Shown here piece after piece: positions 10,741 through 20,747 of a stretch of 64,000 nucleotides of DNA (positions are counted from its first letter, which is position 1; each line of letters opens with the position of its first letter). The DNA lies in the NCBI GenBank assembly GCA_900491605.1, contig UESW01004258.1, forward strand, positions 477,912 through 541,911, given 5' to 3'. A model generated the notes under the pieces. The model saw only the letters and a program-made list of their open reading frames with translations, did no database searches and was not told where the DNA came from. Source of the DNA: Calamus simplicifolius (Eukaryota > Streptophyta > Magnoliopsida > Arecales > Arecaceae). The position numbers and the translations under genes are program-made.

Positions 10741-12079
10741 GCTAGCAACCGCGGAATCGATGGATTCCGAGTGGAAGTTTCCCCTAGAGATTTTAGAAAA
10801 GCCCAGCATCGCGGAGGCCGATCGAGTGATGCAGGTCGAGGCCGAATCATCCTGGTTTGACCCCATACTGAAGTATTTAAAGAAGGGTCGCTCCCGACCG
10901 ACCGAAAGGAAGCGAGGAAGCTGAAATTGCAAGCCACCCACTATGTGCTAATCGAGGACCAGCTGTATAAGCAATCCTTTTCCATGCCGCTACTCAAGTG
11001 CCTTCGCCCATTTGAAGCTGATTATGCTCTTCGGAAGGTACATGAGGGAATCTGCGGCAACCATCTGGGGAGCTGGTCCTTATGCCACAAGGTGCTGCGC
11101 CAGGGGTATTATTGGCCCACCATGCAAAAGGATGCTGACAATCTCGTCCGAGCTTGTGACCCATGTCAAAGACACTCCAACATCCAGAGGCTCCCCTCCG
11201 CCAGTTTAGTCCATATTTCCTCTGCTTGGCCCTTTGTTAAGTGGGGGATGGATATTCTTGGCCCTTTTCCCCTTGCCACCGGACAGAGAAAGTTCTTGTT
11301 TGCTGCCATCGACTACTTCACCAAGTGGGTGGAGGCCGAGGCCGTTGCCTAGATAACCGAAGCTCGGGCCAGGGACTTCGTATGGAGATCCATTATTGTC
11401 GCTTCGGCCTTCCGCATACTATTATCACCGATAATGGCAAGCAGTTCGACAACCCAAAGTTTCGAGGTTTCTGCGAGGAGCATAGAATCTGCCACCGCCT
11501 TACGTCGGTAGGGCATCCGCAAGCCAACGGAGAAGCCGAAGTAACTAATCGGACCCTGCTTCAAGGTATTAAGGCTCGGCTTGCCAGAGCATGAGGCAAA
11601 TGGGCGGATGAACTTCACCATGTCTTATGGGCCTATCGCACCACCCAGAGAATCCCCACTGGAGAGACCCCATTCTGGATGGCCTTCGGCACGGAAGCCG
11701 TCATCCCCGTGGAGATAGGGCTTCCTTCTCCGTGAGTGGAGAGATACTCGGAGGAGGCTAACGACGAGCAGTTCCGCACCAATCTCGACCTGGTGGAAGA
11801 AATTAGAGAGAAAGCTCGAATCAGGGTTGTTGCATACCAGCAAAGAGTGGCTCGCTATCACGCCTCAGAGTCAAAGGAAAATCCTTCACCCGGTGATCTC
11901 GTCCTCCGAAAGAATCTGTCTCCAAACCACTAGAACAAGGAAAGCTGTCTTCAAAGTGGGAAGGCCCCTATCAAGTGGCGGAAGTCATCGGACATGGCAC
12001 CTACAAGCTCCAGGATCTGAGCGGGAAATATATTCCCCGGATGTGGAATTCGGACAATCTTCGTATATACCACCAGTAG
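10741..12079 (+). pseudogene. L1 integrase, broken
   Basis: The N-terminal HHCC zinc module reads KVHEGICGNHL...CDPCQRH (about 11035-11170). The catalytic core follows: Asp in WGMDILGPF (codon at about 11251), Asp in TIITDNGKQF (about 11430) and Glu in NGEAEVTNR (about 11538). All three D,D,E residues are present. The C-terminal part has PGDLVLRKN and WEGPYQV with no chromodomain, ending at TAG 12077-12079. In-frame stops lie at about 11350, 11592, 11733 and 11931. The protein would insert cDNA into nuclear DNA, but this copy cannot make it. Confidence 0.9.
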
Positions 12080-12339
12080 GGTACGCTTTCTATAAACTCG
12101 CCCTAGTTACAGCATTAGCATCCTGTCTCTATTATTCATTGCTCTATCGCTGCAATCATTTTTTCCGCCGAAAAGTCACAATGAAAAATGGATGTTACTT
12201 ACCATTCTCAGCATGACCGAGCTATCTCCTTGAGTAGCAATATCTCCGCACCATGGCTGGGCCAAGTCCTATTCGACAAAGACTCGGTATGGTCAGGCAC
12301 CCCCAGTGCAGCTGGGGGCCAAGTGATCTCCAAAACTCC

Positions 12340-12990
12340 ATCCAGATTCGGGCAGCTTACAAGCGCCGATCGGACCAAAGAACGAAGAAAACTTCATCCA
12401 AATTCGGGCAGCTTACAAGCCCCAGCCGGACTGAAGGGCGAAGAAAACTCCATCCGAATTCGGGCAGCTTACAAGCCCCGGCCGGACTGAAGGGCGAAGA
12501 AAACTCCATCCGGATTCGGGCAGCTTACAAGCCCCGACCGGATCAAAGAATGAAGAAAACTCCATCCGGATTCGGGCAGCTTACAAGCCCCGGCCAGACC
12601 AAAGAACGAAGAAAACTTCATCCGGATTTAGGCAGCTTACAAGCTCCGGCCGAACCAGAGAATGAAAAAAACTTCATTCGGATTCGAGCAGGTTACAAGC
12701 CCCGACCGGACTGAAGGGCGAAGAAAACTCCATCTGGATTTGGGCAGCTTACAAGCCCCGGCCGGACCAGAGAACGAAGAAAACTTCATCCGGATTTGGG
12801 AAGCTTACAAGCCCCGGCCGGACTGAAGGGCGAAGAAAACTCCATCCGGATTCGGGCAGCTTACAAGCTCCGACCGGACCAAAGAACGAAGAAACTTTAT
12901 CCGCATTCAGGCAGCTTACAAGCCACGGCCGGACCAAAGAACGAAGAAAACTTTGACCGGATTAGGGCAGCTTACAAGCCCCGGCCGGTG
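12340..12990 (+). repeat. 56-bp minisatellite in the 3' region of L1
   Basis: About 11-12 head-to-tail copies of a 56-bp unit containing GGGCGAAGAAAACTCCATCC and GGATTCGGGCAGCTTACAAG. Copies differ by point changes and alternate between ACTGAAGGGCG and ACCAAAGAACG at one position. The unit length is not a multiple of three, so the ORFs that overlap it are artefacts. Confidence 0.95.
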
Positions 12991-13208
12991 CCGAAGAATA
13001 AAATCCTCGGCCAAAGCCGAAGTGCATTTCCACTTCTTATTAAAAGCTTCGGCCAAGGCCGAAGTGCGTCACTTATTAAAAATCTCAGACAAGACCGAGT
13101 GATAAGAGCAAACATTTTGGAAATAACAACAAACACAAAAGTTGCGAAATTCCTCTTTTTCATTCATCACAAAAAGGGCAAAAAAGAAAGAAAAAGATAC
13201 ATGAGCCC

Positions 13209-13520
13209 TCACTGGGGCTTATCATCTTCTCCGGGAGCCGTCGAGCCCTCCCCACAGCGAGCTGACTCGGCGATCTGTCGTCGAAGGGATACTACTTCCC
13301 CCTCCAGCCGGCTGTTGGCACGACGAAGGAGATCGACTTCCCTCATAGAAATGGCCAGATATTGTTCGGCCACCCTCTGAAGACGCTCGCGATCCGCGAA
13401 CATTGATGCCAGGACCTCCCCATCAACTGTTACCATAACGCCGCTCCCTTGGAACCCCCCACGGCCATTAGCGCCACTGCTTGGCGCCTCAGATAATCGC
13501 CCCTCACCTCCAGAAGCCAT
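13209..13520 (-). CDS. small coiled-coil protein encoded antisense in L1
   Basis: A 103-residue ORF on the strand opposite to gag-pol, in the 3' non-coding region of L1. The N-terminus is glycine/serine rich (MASGGEGRLSE). A short VTVDGEVL-like strand follows, then a heptad-patterned coiled coil (about residues 45-90; VDLLRRANSRLEGEVVSLRR), ending DDKPQ. A TATA-like box lies about 70 bp upstream on the same strand. It is clearly related to two ORFs in the MULE (49590-49844 and 50879-51133), which share the MAS-GE start, VT-D, LxRANSxLExxVxSL and KPQ end. Function unknown. Antisense genes are known in 3' regions of Tat-type elements. The retained open frame in a heavily mutated element is notable. 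Confidence 0.6.
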   Translation of the reverse strand: MASGGEGRLSEAPSSGANGRGGFQGSGVMVTVDGEVLASMFADRERLQRVAEQYLAISMREVDLLRRANSRLEGEVVSLRRQIAESARCGEGSTAPGEDDKPQ

Positions 13521-13587
13521 CTTAGAACCCAGAAATTCTTGGGAGATCGGCTGAAAAGATGACTAATAGAGGCATCCTCCTCATCCG

Positions 13588-13595
13588 TATTTAAA
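13588..13595 (-). promoter_or_regulatory. putative TATA box of the antisense ORF in L1
   Basis: TTTAAATA on the - strand in a GTTTAAATACGGATGAGG context. The same arrangement, TTAAATA followed by a GGATG-G-rich stretch, precedes both related ORFs in the MULE. That conservation is the main reason to call it a promoter. Confidence 0.5.
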
Positions 13596-14022
13596 CCACT
13601 CCTGGTGAATATTTTGATCGTTCGAGCCATTAATTTCAACCCGTGGAAACTCGCCGCGCGTCGCCACCTCAGTGGGCGCTCACGGGAAATGAAGAGTTCC
13701 GCCCATCGTCGAAGAGGATCATTAATAACGTTGAGGTGCTCAAGGAGCTCCCTTCTCGGGACTAGACTCCCTTCGATCTGCCGAACCTTTTCGAAGTAAA
13801 TGTCCTCGAAAGTCTGCCAGACTTCCTCGAATTAGGCATCCTCAAAAAAATGCGGAGAAGAGAAAAAGTGCATCAGCGATCAACACTGAGCAACATAGCT
13901 CGCCCTCTTCAAGAGTGACCAATTTACATGCTTCGAGCGCCCCCTCCATCACTCGAGTAGCCCCCATCCTCTTTGGCCGTCCGCACCTGAATCCACAGTT
14001 GCAGTAAGGACCAAGTAAACTA

Positions 14023-14245
14023 TCAAAAAACCTCGGCAATAACCGAGCGATATTCTGAAGCCTCGGCAACAACTAAACGATATTCCAAAACCTCGGCAAC
14101 AACCGAGCGATATTCTGAAGCCTCGGCAACAACCGAGCGATATTCCAAAACCTCGGCAACAACCGAGCGATATTCTGAAGCCTCGGCAACAACCGAGCGA
14201 TGTTCCAAAGCCTCGGCTACAACCAAGTGATTATCTGAAACCTCG
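14023..14245 (+). repeat. 30-bp tandem repeat with CTCGG...CCGAG stems in L1
   Basis: Seven to eight copies of CCTCGGCAACAACCGAGCGA followed by TATTCTGAAG or TATTCCAAAA. The unit can fold as CTCGG-N6-CCGAG, like the LTR hairpin repeat (CTCGGC...GCCGAG), so the element uses the same stem in two places. The 79-codon ORF across it is a repeat artefact. Confidence 0.9.
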
Positions 14246-14299
14246 GCCAAGTCAAATGGCATATTCTTAAAATGTTATCTAAAGCTCCGATCTAGACGA

Positions 14300-14830
14300 G
14301 TAATCTCTCAAACTCTCTGACGCAATTAAGACGTCCTATGATACTTCGGTAGAAGTAAGCAACCTCCTTCTACTCAACCGTAAAGACATACAAGCTATCT
14401 CTTTCCGAAGAAATACCTGCTTTGTTCTACAAACGGGATCATGTTTACCACATGAGTCCCCAGGACCGCCCAGGTCCACCTCTGACCCAAACAGGGATAA
14501 AGTTGCTGTTACCTGAACCCGGTTACACATCGAGATAAACCCGATAATACTCCGCCAGCTGTTAGGAGCCACCATTGTCGGGCAGATGTTATAAAACCTC
14601 ATGATCTCTTTCGCTAAGGGATGAAGGGGAAATCGGAGGCCTGCCTTCAGGCTATCTTCGTAAAGAAAGATCCCGCCCTCCAGCTCTTGCGAGACCCTGT
14701 GCTCGGGCTCCGGCAGCCACAAAATGACATCAGAGGGAATGCCATATTTCTGGCGTATTCTCCCCAAATCCTTAGCAACAATCTATGAAACCATATCGCT
14801 AGGCCTCACCATGATGTTGGTTGAAAGAAA
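14300..14830 (-). pseudogene. antisense plant transposon protein (Transposase_28-like), fragment
   Basis: The - strand frame at 14336-14767 reads GRIRQKYGIPSDVILWLPEP, then YEDSLKAGLRFPLHPLAKEI and APNSWRSIIGFISMC. This pattern is familiar from the 'putative gypsy type transposon' domain (Pfam Transposase_28), common in antisense ORFs of plant gypsy elements. A TAG interrupts the frame just upstream (about 14787), so the N-terminal part (VAKDLGR...) is broken. The frame loses similarity after the ISMCNRVQ segment. Its role is unknown. It lies upstream of the small coiled-coil ORF on the same strand, separated by the 30-bp repeats. Confidence 0.6.
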
Positions 14831-15199
14831 CGCCAAGCGAGGTTACAAAGGAAACAGGGAAACAAGATTCTCCAAGAAGAAACAAAAGAGCGCTGCGAAC
14901 GGAAATGGCGCTGTTACGACTTTGTATCTCCTCAAAGGTAACCGCCTCAAAGAGAAGATAAGGCATTTTAATCGAGACATCCGGAATCGCCATTGCGGGC
15001 GCCGTGAAAATCGGGATTTGATACGTGGCGTTTCCCCAACCTTTTCCCCTAAGAAAAGACAGATTCATCTCGTAAAGGCATGGCGGCCGCGCAGCATTAA
15101 TTAGGGCATTATTATGCAGGCTGTTAAATCCAGACCCCTCCATTCAGATCGTGCCACCTGGAGTTATACTCCCTACGCCCGAACCTCCGCTTCGAACTA

Positions 15200-15215
15200 G
15201 GGAGTGAGGGGCATG
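15200..15215 (+). other. polypurine tract of L1
   Basis: GGGAGTGAGGGGCATG lies directly before the 3' LTR start TGTTGAG. This is the expected position and composition of a plus-strand priming site. Confidence 0.75.
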
Positions 15216-16215
15216 TGTTGAGAGGTAAAATCACTGTTGCATTAATAATCGTGCAAGGGGTTAGGATTAGCTCTGACTCCCACTTGCTATGCAGTACTCA
15301 TTAGAGATGAATCAGCCTCAGTGGGTCGAGGCGCTTTAGCCCCTCAGCGAGCCAAGGATTCCCAGGGCTTGGATCACATCTCTCGGCCTTAGCCGAGCTA
15401 TTGACATCAGCTATTGACATCCCTCGGCCTCAGCTGAGCTATTGACATCCCTTGGCCTCAGCCGAGCTATCCCTATCTCGCGGTCCCAACCGAGCTATCA
15501 CATCTCTCGGCCTCAGCCGAGCTATTGACATCAGCTATTGACATTTCTCGGCCTTAGCCGAGCTATCCCCGTCTCTCGGCCTCAGCCGAGCTACTAACAT
15601 TTCTCGGCCTCAGCCGAGCTATCCCTGTCTTTCGGTCTCAGCCGAGCTATCACATCTCTCAGCCTCAGTCGAGCTATTGACATCTCTCGACCTCAGCCGA
15701 GCTATCCTTGTCTTTCGGCCTCCGCCGAGCTATTCCTATTCACCGTGCCCCAGCCAGACCCGGGCACTCAAGCACCTCTGCGGAATCCGACGTGAGAGGG
15801 TTTAGACAAAAATCATACCCGAGAGTGACCTAAAGCCCTAGAGCTTACACCGTCTCCGAATCTTAAGACATCAACCAGCTCTCCCAGCCATCGATCCTCT
15901 AACTAACAAGATACGAATCTTACTGACCTCATAACAAACTGGATTCGAATCCTAACGGTTTTCGGACCGACGACGCCTCCAAGGAATCAGCTGATCCTCT
16001 ATAAATAGAATCGTTTTCCGACTTCTCAGGTATGCGCACTTGCTTACTAGCCCACTCTCCTTCTATCTCTGCTCACCCCTTTTCGCCATTAACGCTCTGC
16101 TCGGAGCTCTCGAAAGGCCATCCTGGAGAGACTCTTCAGCGAGAGCCTTCTCCTCACATTTGTTGATTGCTGATCCCCGCTGACTTAAGCGTCGGAGGGT
16201 CTTCCGCGGAGAACC
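15216..16215 (+). repeat. 3' LTR of L1, first part
   Basis: Matches the 5' LTR from its first base through the GGGTCTTCCGCGGAGAACC region. It includes the hairpin array (about 15370-15730) and TATAAATA at 16000-16007. It is interrupted after GAACC by insertion of L2 and resumes at 36353. Confidence 0.9.
16211..16215. repeat. left TSD of L2 (GAACC)
   Basis: Five bases before the L2 LTR. The right copy at 36348-36352 is GGACC, one change apart. Confidence 0.8.
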
Positions 16216-17265
16216 TGTTAGGGTCCCCGGTCAAGGACTCCAAAACATTCACCAACTCCTCCGCGCGATCCGCTTCAACACCACAATCAATCCTCCCGAA
16301 TCGTTTCCAGTAACACACGAGCATGGTAATTAGGATCTAACACACAAGAAATGAGGAATGCCTCACTGTTATTACGAAGAACGTGGTCTTAGGATTATTA
16401 GTCCTTCGAACCACCAGAACACAAGAACACTCGTACAAGGGTTATTAGCCCAAGCACGCCCAAACTTAAGAGGTTATCAGCCCCCAAGTTTACTGGCATA
16501 AACGTGCCTATGCCTGGCCAACATTCATAAGCTCTCTAAGCTTACAAAACACCTTTTTTCCCTATTGCTCCTGAGGAGTGCTTATATAGGCATCCTCAGG
16601 AGCTTCCAAAATCCTACCAACACAATCAAATCAAATCTTCAAGATTCTAAGGAAACAATTCAAAACAATTCCTAGAATCAAAGAGATTTGACGATACATG
16701 CCTAAAACAACTTAACTGAAAAGGAAACTAATCTTCTAGAGTTTAGGAGAAACATCCTAAATCTAGAAGATATGATTTATTCAATCACTCCCCACAAGGA
16801 AATCAATCTCTGAAGATATCTTCATAATGCACTTGATCTCGCCGCCGTCCGCCGCCCTACACGGTGGCACCGCCGCCATTCTCCTCCATGGGTGGTGATG
16901 CTCCTCCGACTCCCCAGGCCATGCTCGTTACATCCCGCTCGGTCACCGCTAAGACTGGTGGTGCTCCGTCGCCGGAGGTGGCTGCTGTGGGTAGCCACTC
17001 TTGATCATCTGCTACTGGTTGGCTAGGCTGGTGGCCAAAGTCTTGCTGTGGCACTTTGTCAAGGCAAGTCTGGGTGCTGGCTCTGGGCTTGCCATGGCAT
17101 GGCTGTGGTGCTTCTGCCGCGCGCGCTATGGGCTTGTCATGTGCTTCGGCCGTACGCGCTGTGGGCCTGTCAGGGGCGCCCATAAGTGTCACTGGGGCCA
17201 CATCTCGGAACTTATCCTCCCCGTCGTGGCTGTGTAAGCCATGGTCTTCGCTTGGGATCCTTTCA
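16216..17265 (-). repeat. 3' LTR of L2
   Basis: 1,050 bp, TG...CA, near-identical to 35297-36347. The polypurine tract on the - strand (AATGGAAGGGGAA) abuts its right edge at 17266. The pol frame reads about 25 codons into it, to 17189. Confidence 0.92.
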
Positions 17266-18138
17266 TTCCCCTTCCATTAAGTGTACCCTTTTTCTCAAGG
17301 GTAAATTGTTGGAACCTTAAGGCTATGTCATCATAATCCTCCCAGGTTGCTTCCTCTCTAGGTGGGCCTCTCCATTGCACCAATACTCTCCAGATCTTCC
17401 TTCTAAACCTCCCATGTGGAACCATTTTGTATTCAAGAATCGTTGCGGGCTGTAGTAGCATTCTACCTTCCTCATCGAAGGAAGGCAATTCCTCTACAAT
17501 CAAGCTAGGATACCCAACTCGTCTCTTGAGGAGAGACACATGAAACACTGGATGAAGTCTTGAGGTTGGTGGTAATTCCAGCCGATACGCAACTTCTCCG
17601 ACACGGGAAGCCACTTTAAATGGCCCATAGTACCTTTTCTCTAGCTTGTAGCTTGCCTTTCTCTTCATTGTCTTTTGGCCATAGGGTTGAAGCTTCAAGT
17701 ACATAGTCCCCGGGCTCAAACCCTTCTAGCCTTCTCCTTTTATCATAATATTTCTTCATGCTCGATTGGGCCTTCTTAAGCTCCCTCTTTGCCTTGGCTA
17801 GTATCTCGTCTCTAGTGATCAAGGCTTCCTCCACTTTCGCATTCTTAACCGTACCCCTCTCATAAGCCACCAAGGTAGGAGGCTTCCTTCCATACACCAC
17901 TTCAAATGGGCTAAGTGTGATGGAAGAGTGGTATGTTGTATTATACCAATATTCTGCCCATGACATGTAGTCCATCCACCTTGCTTGCTTATCATGGCAA
18001 TAGCATCTCAAGTATTGTTCCAATGTATAGTTGACCACCTCTGTTTGGCCATCGGTCTGCGGATGGTATGAAGAACTTGTCTTCATTTTGCTCCCTTGCA
18101 GTGCAAACACTTCCTTCCAAAAGGAGCTCATGAACACC
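17189..18138 (-). pseudogene. L2 integrase C-terminal half with chromodomain, broken
   Basis: The first ORF (17616-18137) starts inside the integrase core. It carries HPQTDGQTEVVNYTLEQYLR, with the third catalytic acid (Glu in TEVVN), and the following WMDYMSWAEYWYN. A frameshift at about 17700 moves to ORF 17189-17719, with YYGPFKVASRVGEVAYRLEL and LHPVFHVSLLK, then a chromodomain (VLVQWRGPPREEATWEDYDD, about 17340-17400). The chromodomain defines chromoviruses and is thought to guide integration to particular chromatin. The upstream half of the integrase lies 12.9 kb away at 31005-31906. Confidence 0.9.
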
Positions 18139-18144
18139 CACTAA

Positions 18145-18660
18145 AAAAAATGACTTATTATGATGAATTAATTCATCGCAATAGGTACAAAAGTCGTCAT
18201 AATAAATTATTACGATGATAAAAATTCGTCGTAATACATTACAAAATCGTCATAGTATATGTTGTCGTAATAACCTATTACGGCGCATTATTTTCGTCGT
18301 AATAGCTTCCTATTATGGTGATAACCTATCGTCGTTATATATTTTTTAAAAAAATTTAATTTAATTAAAATCTTATTACGACGACTTATTTTCGCCGTAA
18401 TATCAACCTATTATGGCGAAAATAAGTCGCCGTAATAGGTTCTTATTTAAATTTTAAAATTTAATTAAAATCTTATTACGACGACTTAGTTTCGCCGTAA
18501 TAGGTTGATATTACGGCGAAAATAAGTCTCCGTAATAAGATTTTAATATTTTTAAAATTTAAATAAAAACCTATTACGACGACTTATTTTCGCCGTAATA
18601 GGTTGATATTACGGCGAAAATAAGTCGCCGTAATAAGATTTTAATTAAATTTTAAAAATA
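18145..18660. repeat. left subterminal repeats of CACTA L3
   Basis: Inverted motifs such as TTATTACGACGACTTATTTTCGCCGTAATA repeat five or six times, separated by AT-rich spacers (TTTTAATTAAATTTTAAA). They resemble the right-end repeats in motif but not in spacer. Such repeats bind TNPA-type proteins in the family. Confidence 0.85.
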
Positions 18661-19454
18661 TTAAAATTTTATTTTAATATTTTTTTGTATTGCACCTGTT
18701 ACAATAATATAATATAATATTAAAGCAACGATACTAGAAATAATTTTCTAATATAAAGTTTCACAAAAAAATTTAATAAAAGTTTTCATTCATTTTAATA
18801 AAATCATCATATACAATGTTTCAAAAAATACATAATTTAAAAAAAATACATGTACTATAGAGGTGAAGTCTGCTGGGATCCACTAGGATGATATCCAGGC
18901 ACTAACTGTCACATGAAAGCAGTGAGCTCAGCAGTCGTCGCCTTTAGATCCTGGATGGTCTTCTCTGCTGAGTGAGTTTATCCTCTTGCTGAGCGAGCTT
19001 ATCTTCTTGCTGAGCAAGCTTATTCTCTTGCTGAGCGATGAGCTTTCGGCACTCATGTAATTCACCCTTTAATTGTGAGTTTTCAGAAGATGAAGAACTA
19101 CCTCTAATTCTTGATGTACCCTTCGGTAATGGACCCCATCCTCTTTTATAACCAGATCTAGAGCCTAAAACCTCCTCAAAAATGACATCCTCATTGATTG
19201 GTTCTATTGTAGAGTCCTGTGAGGAAGTCGCTCTATTAACTGTGCCTGCAATGAAAAGAAAACAAATTCAATATGTTTAGTATAAAACATTACATTCAAT
19301 AATATTGTATTTTTAATTGATAAAACTTACATGGGTTTCTTCAGCTTTTTCATTTATCCATTGATTCTTCTTTTTATCGAAATGAAGAGTATTCCACAGA
19401 TGAAGTCTTGATGGCTCCTTTCCCGTAACAGGATCTCTCTGAAAGAAACAATAA

Positions 19455-19770
19455 TAATTTAAAACAATAATTTAAGACAATAATCTAATACAATTATCAA
19501 TGTATCAATGGAATAATCTAATACAATGTATTAATGTAATAATCTAATACAATGTATCAATGTATCAATGTAATAATCTAATACAATGTATCAATGCATC
19601 AATGTAATAATCTAATACAATGTATCAATTCATCAATGTAATACAATTATCAATGTATCAATGTAATAATCTAATACAATGTATCAATATAATAATCTAA
19701 TACAATTATCAATGTATCAATGTAATAATCTAATACAATGTATCAATGCATCAATGTAATACAATGGATA
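19455..19770. repeat. AATCTAATACAATGTATCAATG minisatellite
   Basis: About ten irregular copies of TAATCTAATACAATGTATCAATG with variable TGTATCA and TGCATCA insertions. It lies immediately upstream (for the - strand gene) of the RDPVTGK exon, within the long intron. Confidence 0.9.
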
Positions 19771-20388
19771 TTTTCGATTTTTTGTTTGTGACATCAAGAT
19801 GTATTTTATGAATCTTTGAGTATAGAAAGGAACATGTATAGAAAGGAACATGAACTTTGCTACCTTAGGTAACCAATTGTTATTGTGAGGCAGACCAATC
19901 TGTTATAGGAAATGAGAAAGCATGGGTCTAGCAGGCCTGACTGTTTATTTTGAATTGACTAAACATTTTCTTGAGATGAGTCAGCATGAATCTGTTATGA
20001 AGGGCACACTTATTTAATGTGCCTGAATACGTTACACCATCTACTAAATTTATTCGGCCATCCTTACTATTTAGAGAGACAAGCATGGTGGACGAGGTTG
20101 AGACTGGTTACCCATGTATCTCTTTTTCACTTAAGCAGCAATTTTAGTGGGAAATAAGTATCTAGTTATTAGTTAAGGCGTATGATTTTGAATTGATACC
20201 TTATACTGATGAAAGTTGCATTCAATTTACTTCAAGCTGTTTCTATCATAGTAAAAAATGATTTGTAGTGTATTGAACACTAATACCAACTAAAGATGGG
20301 GTTTCAGTCAGCTCAAACTACTGTGTGCAAGCTGATGAGAATTCTTTAGCTTTTCTCTATATTTTGAGATAGCGGGTTTTCTCTCATA

Positions 20389-20393
<5 letters not shown>

Positions 20394-20440
<47 letters not shown>
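20394..20440. repeat. (TA)n microsatellite
   Basis: About 45 bp of uninterrupted TA repeats. Shorter TA runs occur at about 24370-24398 and 28665-28685. Confidence 0.95.
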
Positions 20441-20444
<4 letters not shown>

Positions 20445-20747
20445 AGTTGTAGGGTATGTGCCTTGGAGGATTAGCAATGCATTTCTAATATTTGTGTCCT
20501 AACAAGTTTAGGGAGCATGCACTATTTCCCATTGAATTGCACTTGTTTAGTTTTTTGTTTAGGATATCATTCAAGACTTGTAGGAAAGGTGGACTTCCTC
20601 TTTTTTTTTTGGCAAACAGAGCTAATCTTTACCAGTCTCCATGGCTTCTTGGTTATAATTAAGTTAATGTAATGGGCCTAAAACTAGCCTTTTTTAGTTA
20701 TTGTAAGGTTTTTCTTGAGATAATAATCATTTCAATATGTTAACATG

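Noticed and set aside
12188..13380. ORFs of 100-194 codons with repeated SGSLQAP units
   Set aside because: They are products of the 56-bp minisatellite of L1, with no match to any known protein.
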